DNA of 64,000 nt from Datnioides undecimradiatus (GCA_008933995.1 WARS01000013.1:12783808-12847807); one strand, 5' to 3'; numbered from the stretch's first letter, positions 32,571-52,879 are shown. Notes: generated by a model not told the origin, from the letters alone. Numbers and translations are program-made.

Positions 32571-33788
32571 TAATGAGTAGTATAATTTCTAATTAGTCCG
32601 GTGAAGGGACCATTTCACTGAATGGTTACATCGCCTGTTACATTGTGGCATCTGTAATGTTGATGGTAGGTGTTGACTTTTATTGCATGTCAAAAAGCAA
32701 CATAAAGCATAGGGCTGGATCCATTTCACCAGACCTGCTGGAAAACATCCTGGTGTAGTAGTAGTGAGAGTGCATCTCCCCCCATCCATGTCCTGCTTTT
32801 GTTGGATCTGACCAGTCACCGTGGCAGCTGCCTTGTTTGGTTTAATGGATGCACTGACCACCACATTTTCTTGCTATTTTGAATAGAAGTAAGTCTTCAA
32901 TTAATTCATGTGGAACAAGTGCATACAAAACAAGCTGTCATAAGTATATAAGATGTTTAAGATGTATTGAAACAAAACAGTTGGAGGATAGCATCTGGTT
33001 ACCACGGAAACAAATAAAATTTTCTTGTAGAATTAATTTAAAAATGTCTGGTGCCATTTTAATTTCACCTGAACTACTGCCATAAGTCACCTTTTACTCT
33101 GGTTAATCCACACATCTCACTATCAACAGTTTCCTAAAGGTTATTGAAAGTAGCTGTTTTAAAAGTTGTGGTTAAATAGCTGGTAAAAATATCCTGGGCA
33201 AACAATATCGAATGTATAGAAACTTTGCCACTAGGGGTGAGTGGAAAAAATATGTTGGCTGAAGAGACCCTTTAAAAATATTTTCATACTATGAAGGCCA
33301 ATTTCAGGTTATATAAAAATATTTTATATATTTTGTAAATGATCTATACCAGTTGTATTTTGTTTTGGCTGTATTTTTGACCTAGAAAAATGACTTTATG
33401 TCTGATGGTGTAGGCGGGTGAGCATTGGCCCAGGAAACACCTGACAGTGGGAGGCCGCACAAAGCCGTCTCTCCCATTCTACCGGGTGAGGCATCAATTA
33501 TTCAACTCGCTCTAAATGTGGGACAAGAGGAGGTCAGGCGAGATTCTTCTCCCATGCTGTGGATGATGCTGACTTGCCAGAAGGCTGCTGCTGCTGACGA
33601 TGATCATTCTAATAATGATGATGATGATCAGGAAGATGATAATGAGTTATTATCACGGCATACATGGATTCAATAATGACTGATGATTCATACTTGCACA
33701 GAAGAACAGTTGTGTGTCTCGACTGCGTAGAATATTGCTGTTTTGTCTTGTCTTAGATGCGAATATCCGAACGGCAAAACAAAACAAT

Positions 33789-33826
<38 letters not shown>

Positions 33827-34198
33827 TTACTTACAGAGGAAGCTATTGAAACATTTCAGCACGGATAAGCCTGGATGATGACACAGACAGAGCGTGCTGA
33901 TACAGTATAGATGAACCTGCTCGGCACAGTACCCTGTGTTGCCATGGCAACAATGTAAGGCCTTTCGACAAGTCAGGAGGGTCAGGAGAAAGAGTTGTGA
34001 TAGTGCTGGGATGGCAGGGGGCTGCTGGACAGTTTCTGAAGGTGATCTTTGTTGCTCTCGCTTCCTTTTCAATCAATGCTACAGTGTTGGGACCCTGGTG
34101 CTTTGTGTCATGGTGAAGGATGAAATTAAAAACTTTTTTTTTTCCCCAGAGGAAAATTGAGAAAAAAAGCTGATGTGACTGACTCCTTCCATTTGCAG
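32571..34198. other. Intergenic DNA between the divergent proteases, right part
   Basis: No coding homology. It holds GATGATGAT microrepeats near 33600-33645 and a (CA)n tract. Near its end, a pyrimidine-rich acceptor TCCATTTGCAG (ends 34198) suggests protease 2 has a non-coding first exon somewhere in this region, not located. Confidence 0.4.
33790..33822. repeat. (CA)n microsatellite
   Basis: About sixteen uninterrupted CA units upstream of protease 2. Confidence 0.95.
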
Positions 34199-34304
34199 AG
34201 AGGAGTGGATGCCCAGGTTGGACTGGCAGACAGGAGCAGAGGACACTGGTTGTCTGGCTGCAGTGGTTCAGCTGCTGGTATGGTGTAGGACCTGCACAGC
34301 CACA

Positions 34305-39406
<5,102 letters not shown>

Positions 39407-39441
39407 TGAAGACGATGATAAAAGAAAGAATAATAATTACT

Positions 39442-39447
39442 AATAAA
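39442..39447 (+). terminator. Polyadenylation signal of protease 2
   Basis: AATAAA 36 nt after the TGA at 39404-39406, giving a short 3'UTR. Confidence 0.6.
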
Positions 39448-39459
39448 ATTAGGCCAATG

Positions 39460-41490
39460 AAAGGAGCTATGTTATGTTTGAAAAGGGTCATTATCCCTGA
39501 AAATTCTTGTGCTTGCATGGACCGAAGGTGGTTCTGTGAAAAAATATTTTTTTAAAAAATGAGTTTGCTCTGAGTCACTTATTAGATTGGAGAACATATT
39601 AGTTGGGATGGTGAACCTCCATGCAACATTTAGCATTTTGCAATATTTGAATCAGAATCTGATACTTTTCCAGGCCACTTTCAATCAATCTTGATCAAAC
39701 CACATCAGCATAGGGCTGATTTTCTGAGTGTTATATTACTTGATATTGCTACAGATTTTCTCTTAGTTATTCATGAGCACTTTATTGGTGCCCCTAAAGC
39801 CCCCAAAGAATTTTTTTTTTTCGTCCTGTGTACCATATGCTTATCTTGTGCGCACAGGATAATGACACACAGGATAATTAAAGTGTGATAATAAAAAGAT
39901 AACTGTCTAACTTCTTTTGGGGTTCTATATAATATTTAATGTTATAAGAAAGATCAATGGGGACTATAACCAGCCACAGTATAATATAAGCATACACATT
40001 AACAATTAAAATAGCAAGTAATGCAAAGTGAGAGTGTAACTCTGGAAAGAAAAGAAAAACATGCAATTGCTCTTACAAATACACGAACAATAAAATGTGC
40101 CCTTGCTCAGTTCAAAACAGTAATGGTGGCTAATGTTTCTAAGCTCTGGGTAGTGTGCACATTTTAGCATCATCCAGTTGTTGCCATTTGTGCCTGCTGT
40201 GTAAATGTGACATGGTCTTTTCCACAACCTCATTGTGATAAAATGTTGATGGTTCATGTTTTGATGAGATTCTTTCTCATATGACCTAAACCCAAGTTCA
40301 TATGACCCAAGTTCACTGATAATACAAATCTTAGAGGCCCCATCTCTGAGCCCATTAATTAATGTGTTTTTTTGTGTTTTTTGTGTGTGAATCTGTGTCT
40401 ACCTGTTAAAAGGGTTAAATACATATGAAATACATGAAAATGTAATATTTCCTTTAGCATGTCTGATGTTTAGCAGGTTTATTTAGGCTTACTGAGATAA
40501 AATAATCAGCCAGAAACTAAATCTGATGACAATACATCCCCATGCTGTGAAACTGAAAGACTTGTTATTGAGATGTTATGATATGAAAGGTGAGCCTCTG
40601 ATAAAATCATCGCCTTTGCAAGTCCATGGGGAGTAGGTGTGTCATGACTGCATCTCCTCTGTGAATAGCTGACGGCATATTAAAGATAGTACTGCTGCAG
40701 ACTTGCATATCACCTTTCATGTCATTGTCCATGAAAGGATAGTCTGTGTGAAGATTTAAAGATTTAAACCCCATCCATTGATCCATGCCCATTGCTCTGT
40801 TTTGGAAGATGGCTTTGTGCTGCTGCTCCTACACAAAACAGATTTAAGTAAACAATACGGACTGCAGTGGGTGGTAAACCCAATGAGAATTCGTTTCAAC
40901 CTAAAGACAGTCCCAGGGGCATTTTAAACAAAGCAAATGGTAACTTTACACCTAATGTGAGAGGAAAACACCAAAAAGTTCTCAAAATTCTCTCAGATTT
41001 CAGGACATTGGTGATATTATGCTTACTATGAATTGTTGTCTTATTAAAAGAAAAACAGTTCAGGTTATGTGGGGTTTTTTGTGTGCGTTTTCTGTTTATC
41101 ACTGGAGGTCAACTAAAGATCAAACCGTTTTTAAATCAACTCAATATGATGCAGTTGTGAAGTTATCAGGAAAGATTACAAAATAAAACCTGGAACATCA
41201 TCAAATCTGAAACTCGGACTGTTAAAATATCCAAATCTGTAAAACAGATTTTCTAGACGTTACATCTCCAATCTCCATCCAGTTTCTCCTCATTTATTAT
41301 TGGTCTCCAGAAACTGCGGTGAGACCATGTGCAAAGAGCGCAGGCCCTCAGTGTTGAACTGGCAGTGCGCCATGGGGCCAAAAGTCACATCTCAGCCTAT
41401 GTAAACACTGCCATCCTCTGGTGAGGTCTGACTCGTTGGATCAGTGACATGTTCAAAAAAACCCACAATCAAATAAATCACCATTTTCTT
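39460..41490. other. Intergenic DNA between protease 2 and camk2n1
   Basis: AT-rich, no coding homology on either strand, no recognisable RNA gene. G+C content rises after about 41270 toward the camk2n1 promoter. Confidence 0.5.
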
Positions 41491-41499
41491 GATGTAATG

Positions 41500-43202
<1,703 letters not shown>

Positions 43203-44393
43203 AGCGCTCGGCTCACCACCCCCCAAAAGACACTCTTGAAATTTTTTATGGCGATATTTACCAGTTTTAATCCAAAGACACTGTATATAAGCACTTTCTC
43301 TCATGTGGCAGCAAGCAGCACTTCCACGCCCTCCTCTCCCAGGCAGTCATGGCCATCCGGGTGATACGTACTGGCAGGGGTGGGAGATGGCAGCAAAGGA
43401 GACCCCCAGGTGGACCCCCCCCACCCCAACACACACACACGAACACACTCGCACAAACAAACACACCCTCAATTACAGGGTTTCGCCATAAATCCAAACG
43501 TGGGAGAAGACTACAAGAAGGGGGGGATGGAGGAAGGAGGCGACGCTGTCGAAATGCAGAATTCAGGGACAGGATACAGAAATAAATCTGATATTTAAAC
43601 TAAAGCACACACTTCTCCTATATCTTATCAATCAAACCTGTGGTACCATTGTTTCTGCTCTTCATTTTGATCGAGGGCAAATGAATAACAGAGTTTGTAA
43701 ATATGGAAAGGGTAGCCCATATTTTCTTGCACAAAGTGGGAAGCGGTAAACTGGTTTGTTCTCTGTGTTGAAGACTTTATTTATTGATCCTTTGGAATAT
43801 GTCTTTTGCAGTGACTTAAGGCCAGAGGGAGTGTTTTTTTTGTATGTCAAGAAAACTTTGAGTGAATGAGAGTGACATTTGTTTTTCACTTAACAATTCT
43901 CGATGTTGCCTGAGTGTTTTTTGTTACCATACTTTGCAGCTAACAAGTCATTTATATACAGTGTACCTCCCACCTGTTTGTAAGCTTCCCAGGCTTTCAC
44001 CTGGATTGGTTGATACTGTAACTTGACTGTACACACCCTATTGATAAACTATTTATATTGCATTGTGCATTATCGTGTGTGCCAAATCTCATGAGGGATA
44101 TACTGTACCAGACAACTTGTTCTTTTTTGTGCTTTATACATTTTACTCATAGGATTCAGTTGTTTTGTTGGGTTGCCATTTTTTAGGGCTCTTTCTTAAA
44201 ACACTGAAATACCAACTCATGCATGGCAAATATGAAATCATGCATGCACGGCAGAAGTTCTGAAAACTCTTGTGTATTCTTGAAGCACCTCGTATACAGC
44301 TTTGAATGACAAACCTCGAGAAACAGTCTTAATTCTGCGTTGTACTGTACGATTCACACTGATTTGTACAGTGGCCTAATATCTTGTAATAAA
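43203..44393 (+). other. camk2n1: camk2n1 3'UTR with polyadenylation signal
   Basis: From the TAG stop (43200-43202) to AATAAA at 44388-44393, about 1.2 kb. CA-rich short repeats lie at 43428-43470. A second AATAAA at 44897-44902 could give a longer form. Confidence 0.6.
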
Positions 44394-44399
44394 GATTAT

Positions 44400-46225
44400 G
44401 ACAAAGTACTATTTACTGTTTAGTGTTGATTGTGGTTTACAGTAAGGAAAAATGTACTCGATGTTGCTTTTTGTTGTTTTTTTTAACTGTTTTGAAACTG
44501 CAGCAAAAACACAAAAGTCTAGTTTTGTATCAGAAAGATAAAGACAATAGCAAATTGCTTGGCTTGACTTTTGGATATGTTCCTTGTACAGTTATACCAC
44601 TGTTGTTATTGGATTGCCTATCTGGCTACCAAGGAAGGTCAAAGTCAGCATTTTCCACTGTGAGAAAGTAGCATTCGATTCCTTGGAAAGATCAGATATG
44701 GAAGGAGGCAGGTATGGGAAAGAAGATGAGCAAGTAAACCTGTCAAAGAAATTGAAATCCACATGTCTTGAATTGTTTTAAAGGAGAGTTGAGACAGCTC
44801 GGCTTGGACAACTGCACAACAGACTCAGATCTCATAAAGTGCTACAGTATTGCAAATGATTCTGTGGGGAAAATGTACACCACTGCTTCCCAATGCAATA
44901 AATGTCTGTTTGCATCTAAAATCTCAGCTTCTCTCTTTAATCAAGTCCTCCCTTTAACTCCATTGCAAGAAATGTAAATGGTGCAGGGCCGCCGAGGCAT
45001 GAGGAACACTGATGAGACGTGACATTTCCAACTCTGCTGTGGTGACTAAATGATTCATGTTGTGTGACGAGCCTCTGTCAGCGTACAGCTTCTTAGACCC
45101 GGACCGCTGGGATGTGTGCTGGGAACGCGTGCATGCGGCACACACATGTTCGTTTCAGCTCCAACTGCAGGCGAGACTAACATATTGCTAGTCTCTCTCC
45201 CTCCCCAGTCTTGACAGACATGAAAGGGGCTGCCTGGGCTGGGTACCATGGTAACAGATGCACCTTGCACTTGATGGGTGCTGTGGTGGGTTTCGGCGCA
45301 GAATAGTCTTCCCTGAGCCTCGGCTTGATACCATCGCTATCTTTAATGGAATGTTCTCCATTCTCTTATCTCTGCTCTCCTCTCTCAAGACCCCCTATTC
45401 ACTCAGTGGCGTGACCGCATTATCCTGCCAAAATAGTCCCTTCTTCCAAGACGGCAGTCAACCATGACGATGGCGCCTACTGCAGTAACAGCCTATCCCC
45501 TTGCACAGAATCAGAGGATGTTACATTTAGGGAATGATAGTCCATGATTTTCCATGTGGTGGATCCTTTCATCCAAAGCATTGGACCAAGCGTTGATCAC
45601 TCTCAACGCACTATTCCCTCATTGTCAGACCTGTAGGACTTCACCAATGGTGATATACTGCGGAAAAGGGTTGGACAGAGTGACAGTAACATATAGAAGT
45701 CCTCTAGAAATGGGAATTTTTGTTGCCTTTCAGTCAAATTGTAGATGCATTTTTCTTTGCTTCTTCAGTTTTGTTGTATTTGCTGTCATGCTCCTGAGAT
45801 TGTTCTTTTTACTTTCCTCCTCACTGCATTACATAATTTTGCACCCATAGTAAATCCCAAGTACAGAGGCAGACCCACGTGTGACTCATACAATAGTAAG
45901 TTGAAGACCAATTATCACCATGCGTCACCTTTGAGGTTTGAAAAGAAGAGTGGATTTTTCCCCCATGCATGGTAAGGCGACCAAAAGAGAGGCCAAAGAG
46001 CCTCCTGCTGAATTTCTGAATTGCAGGTGCATCAGTCTCAAACACTGCAAAATTGCACTGCCAAGCAACAATCATGACGACAAAGTGCTAAATACAAAAA
46101 ACATTAGGGAAGAGGAGCAGGTGTCACATGTGAACACACAGCTTAAGTAACGGGATATTTTCCTATGACGCCTGAAACTGCAGCTGAAAAAGGACACAGA
46201 GTCAAAGCAGCACTGCAATGTCACC
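44400..46225. other. Gene-poor DNA downstream of camk2n1, first part
   Basis: No open frame with homology, no RNA gene. It may include a longer camk2n1 3'UTR up to about 44920. The GC-richer part at 45000-45500 looks non-repetitive but unidentified. Confidence 0.45.
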
Positions 46226-46282
46226 AAAATGTCAGCTAGAATGATCTTTACAACCAGTTATTTGATATCTAGCTGACATTTT
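46226..46282. repeat. Perfect 15-bp inverted repeat with 27-bp loop
   Basis: AAAATGTCAGCTAGA (46226-46240) and its exact reverse complement TCTAGCTGACATTTT (46268-46282). The pairing stops at both ends. It could be a small stem-loop, a relic of a miniature transposon, or a structured regulatory site. No flanking target-site duplication is evident. Confidence 0.85.
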
Positions 46283-48649
46283 CTAAATTAAAAAAAAAAA
46301 AGTATAAGTGCCTGCCACCCAATTTTGCATTTTAACCACAGAACAATTGAAGGACCTGTGGGACCCTTAAAATGCGCTGATTTTATCAAGCATTTTGATA
46401 TTGATGAGAACATGAAACTTCAAACACTTTCACACTTCCACACGTTACCAAGCTGATAAATCAATATTTGTTTGTAATTGTTTGTCTAAGATTTTACATG
46501 TTACTTATTTTTAAATGTCAAAAAATGTTTAAATGGACAAAAAATTCCATGGTACAAGTGCATTAGTGACATTTTATAAAACGTGAAATTTAGTTTTGTT
46601 TCTTTTGTTGCAGTTTTCATTTCACTCTTTCATTCTCTTTCCTTCAGACTGAAAAATTAAAGTAGATACAGTACATCAGATGTGGCTCGGTGCTTAAATA
46701 ATAAAACATGCAGATGAAAGGCAACTCACATACAGAAATGGCTGATGAGTCTTTTGTAAGCAGTACACCTCCTTTAAGTAGAAGAACATAAAACAATGTA
46801 CAATGTAGTTTATCAAATGCCTTTTTAAGTTGTTTTAAAGATTAACAGCCTGTTAGGACAATCTAAATCTATAGTCCTATTAAATCTAGCAATGGTGCTG
46901 CAGGATCATGGCAGATGAGGCACAGCTACAATCTTTAATCTAATGTTAATCACAAAGTATCTAAAAGTCCAGCTCAACCTGAGCCACTATCTACTATCAA
47001 CTTTATGACATCATTTGTTCCTTACAAATATTTCTATGAGAGTCAAAGTGTTCTTCACAAAGGTCTAATCTCTGACTGTCCATGTCAGCCTCACTACTGA
47101 GAACTTCATTCTGTTTTTTATCACTGTGGTAATCCAGGAAGACATATTTCTCAGTTAATTTAGATAACATAGCACATATCCAGCTGACACACGTAACACT
47201 TCATACTCATAGACACATAGACGTCTCAAATGCAGATTATGTGTTTATCACACAAACCCTCTTTGCTGCATCCTTACAGGCTCTGCTGTTATCGCGGAGA
47301 TGCAGCAGATGCTACTCACCTCAGGCTGGGCAGATAAGTTCAAATTCAAGCTAAGGATTCTGCTGCGTGACCATCAGTGAAAGAAGAGGCTCAAAGTCAC
47401 ACTCAGTGTTGAATAGATTCTCTATTCTTTTCATTGATGTAATGGGAAACTCTTTATTAACTTAGTGAGTAACAATTTGGAAAATACTGTGTCAAATGGG
47501 TTTTGCAGTGAGGACTGATGAGAGGCTAATCACTGGTGCTGTGAAAGGGGGCAGACAGAAGTCAAGATCTGGATGGCTGCTAGGTTACATAAGCTCTGAC
47601 AGGTGTAGAAGAAGAGAGAGAGAGGCAAAGGAGAGCAGCAACATGAAGGAGTGAAGGAGAGAGCGATATTCACAGGAGAAAGAGCAGGATGGGAGCACTC
47701 ATAGGTCACTGAAACTAGGAAGAAAACCACACCCTGAATGATTTCCGTCGCTGTACCTGTGCGCACACACGATCTAACACATGCTGCACAAACACACTCC
47801 AGCTGAATGACTCTCACACACCCCCCATCTCTGGACTCCTGAATCTGACCTTTGTGTCGTCACAGGGAAATACCCACAGTGACCTCGCATGCTGAGCCGC
47901 CTCACTGGGAAAAGCGCCTCCTCTTTTTGTTAGCATGCATCAATGGGCTTTATGTGATGCAGTAATAGCATGTGTATGACATGCAAATGGATGAAGCAAC
48001 ATTTGCATTTCATTCCACTGAATATGTGCACTTGTGTATATGTACACGTACTGATGTTGGTGTATTCATCACGAATTTTGCTATTGATGTGTGTGCCTAG
48101 ATGTCTGCACGTATCTGTGAGTTCTGTGTGTGTGTTTGTGTGTGTGGCGGGCTCAATTGGCATGGGGATCAGGTATTCTCTGGCTGATTGAGACTGCTGA
48201 GAATTTACAAGGACCTGAAGGGGGAACAGGGAAATGCAGCCCTTGCTGCAATCCTGGTTGGAAAAATAAATGAATATCCTTTTAGATGCCACACCAGAAT
48301 ATTTTGCCTGTTCCCACGAGGGGATTTTACGTCAAGTTTTTTTTGGAGGGTGGCAGAGCTGATTCACAGCATTTGACCAAAAAAGAAACAACAACCCTCT
48401 CTGCGATATGATGGTAAAACAAGCTTTGTTTGCAGCTAAATCATGATTGCACATGACGTCAATCTTTCAAGCAAGTTTCCTCTCAGATATCAGTCCAGCT
48501 TTCACTCGTGTCCAAAAACCTGAACCTCATGTGTTGTTCTTGTCTGTAAAAAGACTGTAAGAGTCCAGGTTTAACAGATGGGACACAGCAAACAAAGAAA
48601 GATACTGCTCCACATTAACATTAAACACTCTCTCCTGTTTTCCAAGGAA
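46283..48649. other. Gene-poor DNA, second part
   Basis: AT-rich sequence with short GT-type runs near 48125-48145. No coding homology seen. Confidence 0.45.
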
Positions 48650-48786
48650 AGTGAGGAAAGCTGGAGAAGAAGTGGGAGAGCGGCACGAGAGGGAGATGAG
48701 GAGATAAGAGAGATGGAGAGCCAGGAGAGAAGGAGGAAAAGAGAGGGATAAACAAAAGTGAGAGTAGAGGAAGAGAGAGACAGAGG
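48650..48786 (+). repeat. Polypurine (GA-rich) tract
   Basis: About 135 bp composed almost wholly of A and G on the plus strand (GAGAGAG, GGAGAAG type units with few pyrimidines). A pyrimidine run of CTCTCT units follows at 48857-48892, so the two can pair in opposite orientation. Such tracts can adopt triplex structures. Confidence 0.8.
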
Positions 48787-50199
48787 CTCAATATGATGAA
48801 ATGAATGCCAGGGAGAAACAGTTCAGACCCACCAGATGGTTACTATAGCAACCACATCCCCAGTCTCTCTCTCTCCCTCTCTCTCTCTGCCTAGTTGCTT
48901 TGTTGCTGCTATAAGTCTGTGGAGGGAAACCAACGGCTGAGAGAGACAGCCATTTACATTTTGGTGCAGTGGCATCATAAAGCCTCATAACCAACTTCAC
49001 ATACGTGTGTATATATTAGTACAGGGTAATGTTACTTTTTTGCCTCCCGGTTGTGTTTTTGACAGCTGTTGTCTGTCACAAACGCCAACCTATGCAAGGG
49101 TTTCCTCCCATAGCAAAATTACCTGCAAAAGCTTATGTATGTGTAAGTACATGCATGACAGCATGTGCAGTGCACCGATGCAGGATCATGAACAGTTCAA
49201 GGAAAAGGCACCAGCAGTCAATACCTTTGACCCTGTCTCACCCAAAGACATACAGGCATCAGCTATACATGTAGGCTTTGGATTGCTAGGCGTGCATTGC
49301 TGTAAACACCGCAGACAGATTGAGATGCTATAAGCGTTCTCCTCAAGCTCAGCAGCAGCGCACTACAGTTTCATACACAGAATGGGCATCAGATGTCTCC
49401 ATTGAGATCATATTCGTCCTTGCAACAAGGAAAAGTCCCATTAAAAGCACACACACAAGCATTTGCACGCTCTCAAATGCAGCCTGGCACCATGTATGCT
49501 CAGCCTGCACGCACTAGCACACACTCACAGACACCAACCAGGGAAATATCCAAACTGGGATACACAACAAAGGGAAGAGCTTGTGGGCCCCCCAGCTAAT
49601 CTCATGCATGGAGATCATTTTCAAAACAGAACAAAATGGTGGGCCATCTCTTGGTGGCAGAGTGGGTCTCCACAGGGCCCCCGGGGCGGGATGGCATGTA
49701 ACTGTGTACGCGTGCCTCCTGAATAAAAGATGCTGACCTAGATGGAAATCCGCCATTGGTCACTTAATTTGTCCTACATGCGTGATTGGCTCGTGCCCAA
49801 ACACACAATATATCTGTCCAATGGCCTGAGAGTGTAGGATGTCATGTAGGTGTTCAAAATGTTGCAAGTGATGTAAACTTCTCTGTAGAGGCCTGTGTAG
49901 AAATATTGTCCTAAAGATAGAAAATGATTGAAAAATTGTGGGAGACGGATTTAACAATGTATATATTCTTATGTTTATATTGTTAGTGTAACAGTTTACC
50001 AGCAGTGTATCACACTTTGTCCTTGTCCTTCACATCACTCTTTGCAGCGTATACGTTGTTCATAAAAAACCTCAGGATTTCACCTCTGGACCACTTTACC
50101 CAACATACATATTCAGAAGACTGAGTAATAGCAGACAACAAGAGAAGCATTTTCAGTTGTTCTATCATCAACTAACATTACACAGCTCACTGATGCAGA

Positions 50200-50720
50200 T
50201 TGGATTCATGCAATGTGCCAGCCCCGGACCACGTGGGACTAAACATAGTACATATGTCTGCAGGTCTGTGAGCATGAATGAGCCCGACTGAAAGGGTGTT
50301 TTGTATCAACATTGTGCTGAGCCCCTCTACATTATTGATATGCAATTTGACTGCCCGCCATTAATAAATTATTAAGGAATTGAAAATTGTTGAGCCGGTG
50401 CTTGACAGCCTCGACACTCTTTGGCCCTGATAGATGAATGAACACGGCCGCATGATTGTCAATGACTGTTGAACTCCAAATTGCATGGGCAAATGAAACG
50501 TCTGTTCTTTTTTTTTCAGGTTTTCCAAAGGACTCAAGGCTACTTAGCCCCCACCTCGTGTTATGTAATAATCCAGCTGTTTATTGAGTGAACTGGTTGG
50601 GATTTAGTGAGAGCTGGGTCTCCCCTGGAGAAAGGAGGGAGGCTGGATCCAGATGCTCGCAGTTGCCTCGCCAATCTTGGGACTCAATCCTGGAGGCTCA
50701 GCCTGTGTGATGCCCAATAC
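50200..50720. other. Candidate conserved non-coding element
   Basis: A non-coding block with mixed composition, no simple repeat, and homeodomain-like AT cores (TTAATAAATTATTAAGG near 50360-50376, TATGTAATAATCCAG near 50561). It sits in the gene-poor area between camk2n1 and ddx19. Its texture resembles vertebrate conserved elements, but I cannot test conservation here. Confidence 0.25.
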
Positions 50721-50949
50721 ACTGATTGACCTTAGTCAATATATATAACTACATAAATCTTTGGTATTATTCACCTGTGCCTTTTTAAGAGAAAAATGGT
50801 AATGCACTTCTGGTATACACGGATGTTGAACTGAAGTTGAAGTTTATTCTACCATTTATCCCTTAATATCCTTTCTTTTATTTCAGTACCATGCTTTGTG
50901 CATTATGTTTTCCAGTACTTTATTGAAGTATATAAACAATGTATAAATT

Positions 50950-51003
50950 ATGGGATATATAGGTAATGGGATATATTACCTATAAATGGGATATATAGGT
51001 AAC
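50950..51003. repeat. Local direct and inverted repeat cluster
   Basis: TGGGATATATAGGTAA occurs near 50951-50966 and again at 50987-51002. Between them, TATAGGTAAT (50958-50967) and ATTACCTATA (50975-50984) form a perfect 10-bp inverted repeat with a 7-base loop. Probably a local duplication plus inversion. Confidence 0.8.
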
Positions 51004-51449
51004 ATCATTATCTGTTGGACCAGATTGGTGTAATCAAAGTATTAAAATCTAGCCCTATGCATGAAAGTTCTATGGCTAATATTGCTAATCTCTTTTATTA
51101 GACACATGGTAGTTTGTAAAACAGTCAGGTTTGTAATATAAAGGCTGGAGCTCTGACTCTGACAACAGCAAGCTGTTCCATCCACATTGAAATTCCTCGG
51201 TGATGTCCACTCTGCACCATCAGCCTCTCTGGCTAAGCCTCAGGAATACCAACCAGCTGTCAGCCCCTTACTTACACTTTCTCTCTCCTTCTTGCCATCT
51301 CTCACACTGTCTCACTTTCTCTCTCTTTCTCTGCATGCCCTCTCTTGTTGACAGAAAACAAGTACTGCATCACCATTTTAATTCTGGCGTGGGTGTGCAG
51401 GTTCTGTTTCCTTTTTTTCTTGCTAGAGATGCATGTAGCAAGCAGTGAG

Positions 51450-51944
51450 GAGCTGGCACAGAGTGAAGGATCAGGGGTATGAATCTTAATGACTTCTACC
51501 AGAAGAAAGTGGGGAGAAGGTCTAAGGAGAATCCGCCCTTAATCTCCCTCTCTCCCCCTCTGCTTGTCTCTCCTGCACCTATGGACCCGTGCATGCAGCT
51601 TGTCTGTGTTTACAGGATTTGTCTCTCTTTGATTCTGATTCATTAGCTGACAATGGACAACCAAGGACCTGAAGGTTGCCATGTCGAAGACAGAGAGAAC
51701 AAGCAGGCGTTCTGCTGCACAGTGGTTTCACAGCCAGTGCCTTCAATGGAACCATGTCGGTAAACATATTGAGACTGATCTGTATATTTATTATAGGCAG
51801 ATATAGTTGTGCAACTTTTAGACATTTCAGGCAATCAAGCACTAGAAAACTCAGACCTAAGACCAATAGCGGGCCCCACCTTGGGTAAAATTACTGTGAT
51901 AAAAGGTCTGCTTCCATCCCTGCATCAGCTAGGGAGTGGAAGGT
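51450..51944. other. Unassigned DNA left of the Tc1 relic
   Basis: No gene recognised. Pyrimidine-rich CTCTCT segments lie at about 51280-51350 and 51540-51580. The sequence next to the transposon relic may belong to the same degraded element. Confidence 0.35.
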
Positions 51945-52145
51945 CTCTTCCTGTTTTAAAATGACAAAACCCAAATGCCCAAAGTAAGTATGAAATATTT
52001 CCACCAGTTTGTTGTGGAAGAACTTGACTGACCTACACAGAGTCCTGACCTCAGTCTCATCCCATATCTTTGGAATGAACTAGAACATTAACCTGGGTTA
52101 GAAAAGGAGGGTAAGGCCTTATCAACAGCCTCATTTTAATTCTAT
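51945..52145 (+). mobile_element. Degraded Tc1/mariner-like transposon fragment
   Basis: In one frame near 52038-52090 the sequence reads SPDLSLIPYLWNELEH then a stop. This is a decayed form of the Tc1-type DDE transposase motif SPDLNPIEHLWDELE. The upstream part TTTGTTGTGGAAGAACTTGA and GACCTACACAGAGTCCTGAC match a fish Tc1-like element I recognise. No terminal inverted repeats remain visible and the frame is broken, so it is inactive. Confidence 0.75.
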
Positions 52146-52879
52146 CTATCATTTTTGGAACATAATATTTAGGGCTGAAACTACATATCATTACATATAT
52201 ATTACTGATATATGTGCCACAGCTTTGGTGCTTTTAGGGAACATGTGTTGTCAGACCAACAGTCCAAAAGCTCGAGATTTTTAGTTTGTTATCAAATTTG
52301 ACAAGGAAAAGCATCAAATCCACACATTTGAGAAGCTGAAAACAGGAAATGTTTGGCTTAAAGAAAATAACTATAATGATTAATTTATACATTGATACAT
52401 ACATCATTGGAATAATTGAGTTTTAGTTAAAGAAAGTAAATATGTTGCAGTATACAATAGCTTGTATAAAATGATATGAGAACTTGAAGAACATATTTTT
52501 AGATTTTCATACACAAGTGTTTTGAATGATAAAAAAATCATAAATATGGAATAAATATGCAGATTGATACCTCTTGCATAAATACAATGAGAGCTGCAAC
52601 CTTTCATCCAACATTTGCTCATGATTGAAGTTTTATTCCTTTTTTAAATTTTAAATTCACCTTGATATTATAGGTTGTAGTTTTGGTTTAATGGCCCCCA
52701 ACTTTTCTGTTTAGTTTACTCAGGAAGCTGCTTGAGCAAAACAAGCTTTCATGAATTCACTTTATTCACTGTCCACTAACAACGAACACCACATAGAGAA
52801 AGTTAACAATCAACTTAAAAAGGCAGCTGTTTGTGAACACATTACCTACAACAACTTTATTAGGATATATCAAATGTGT

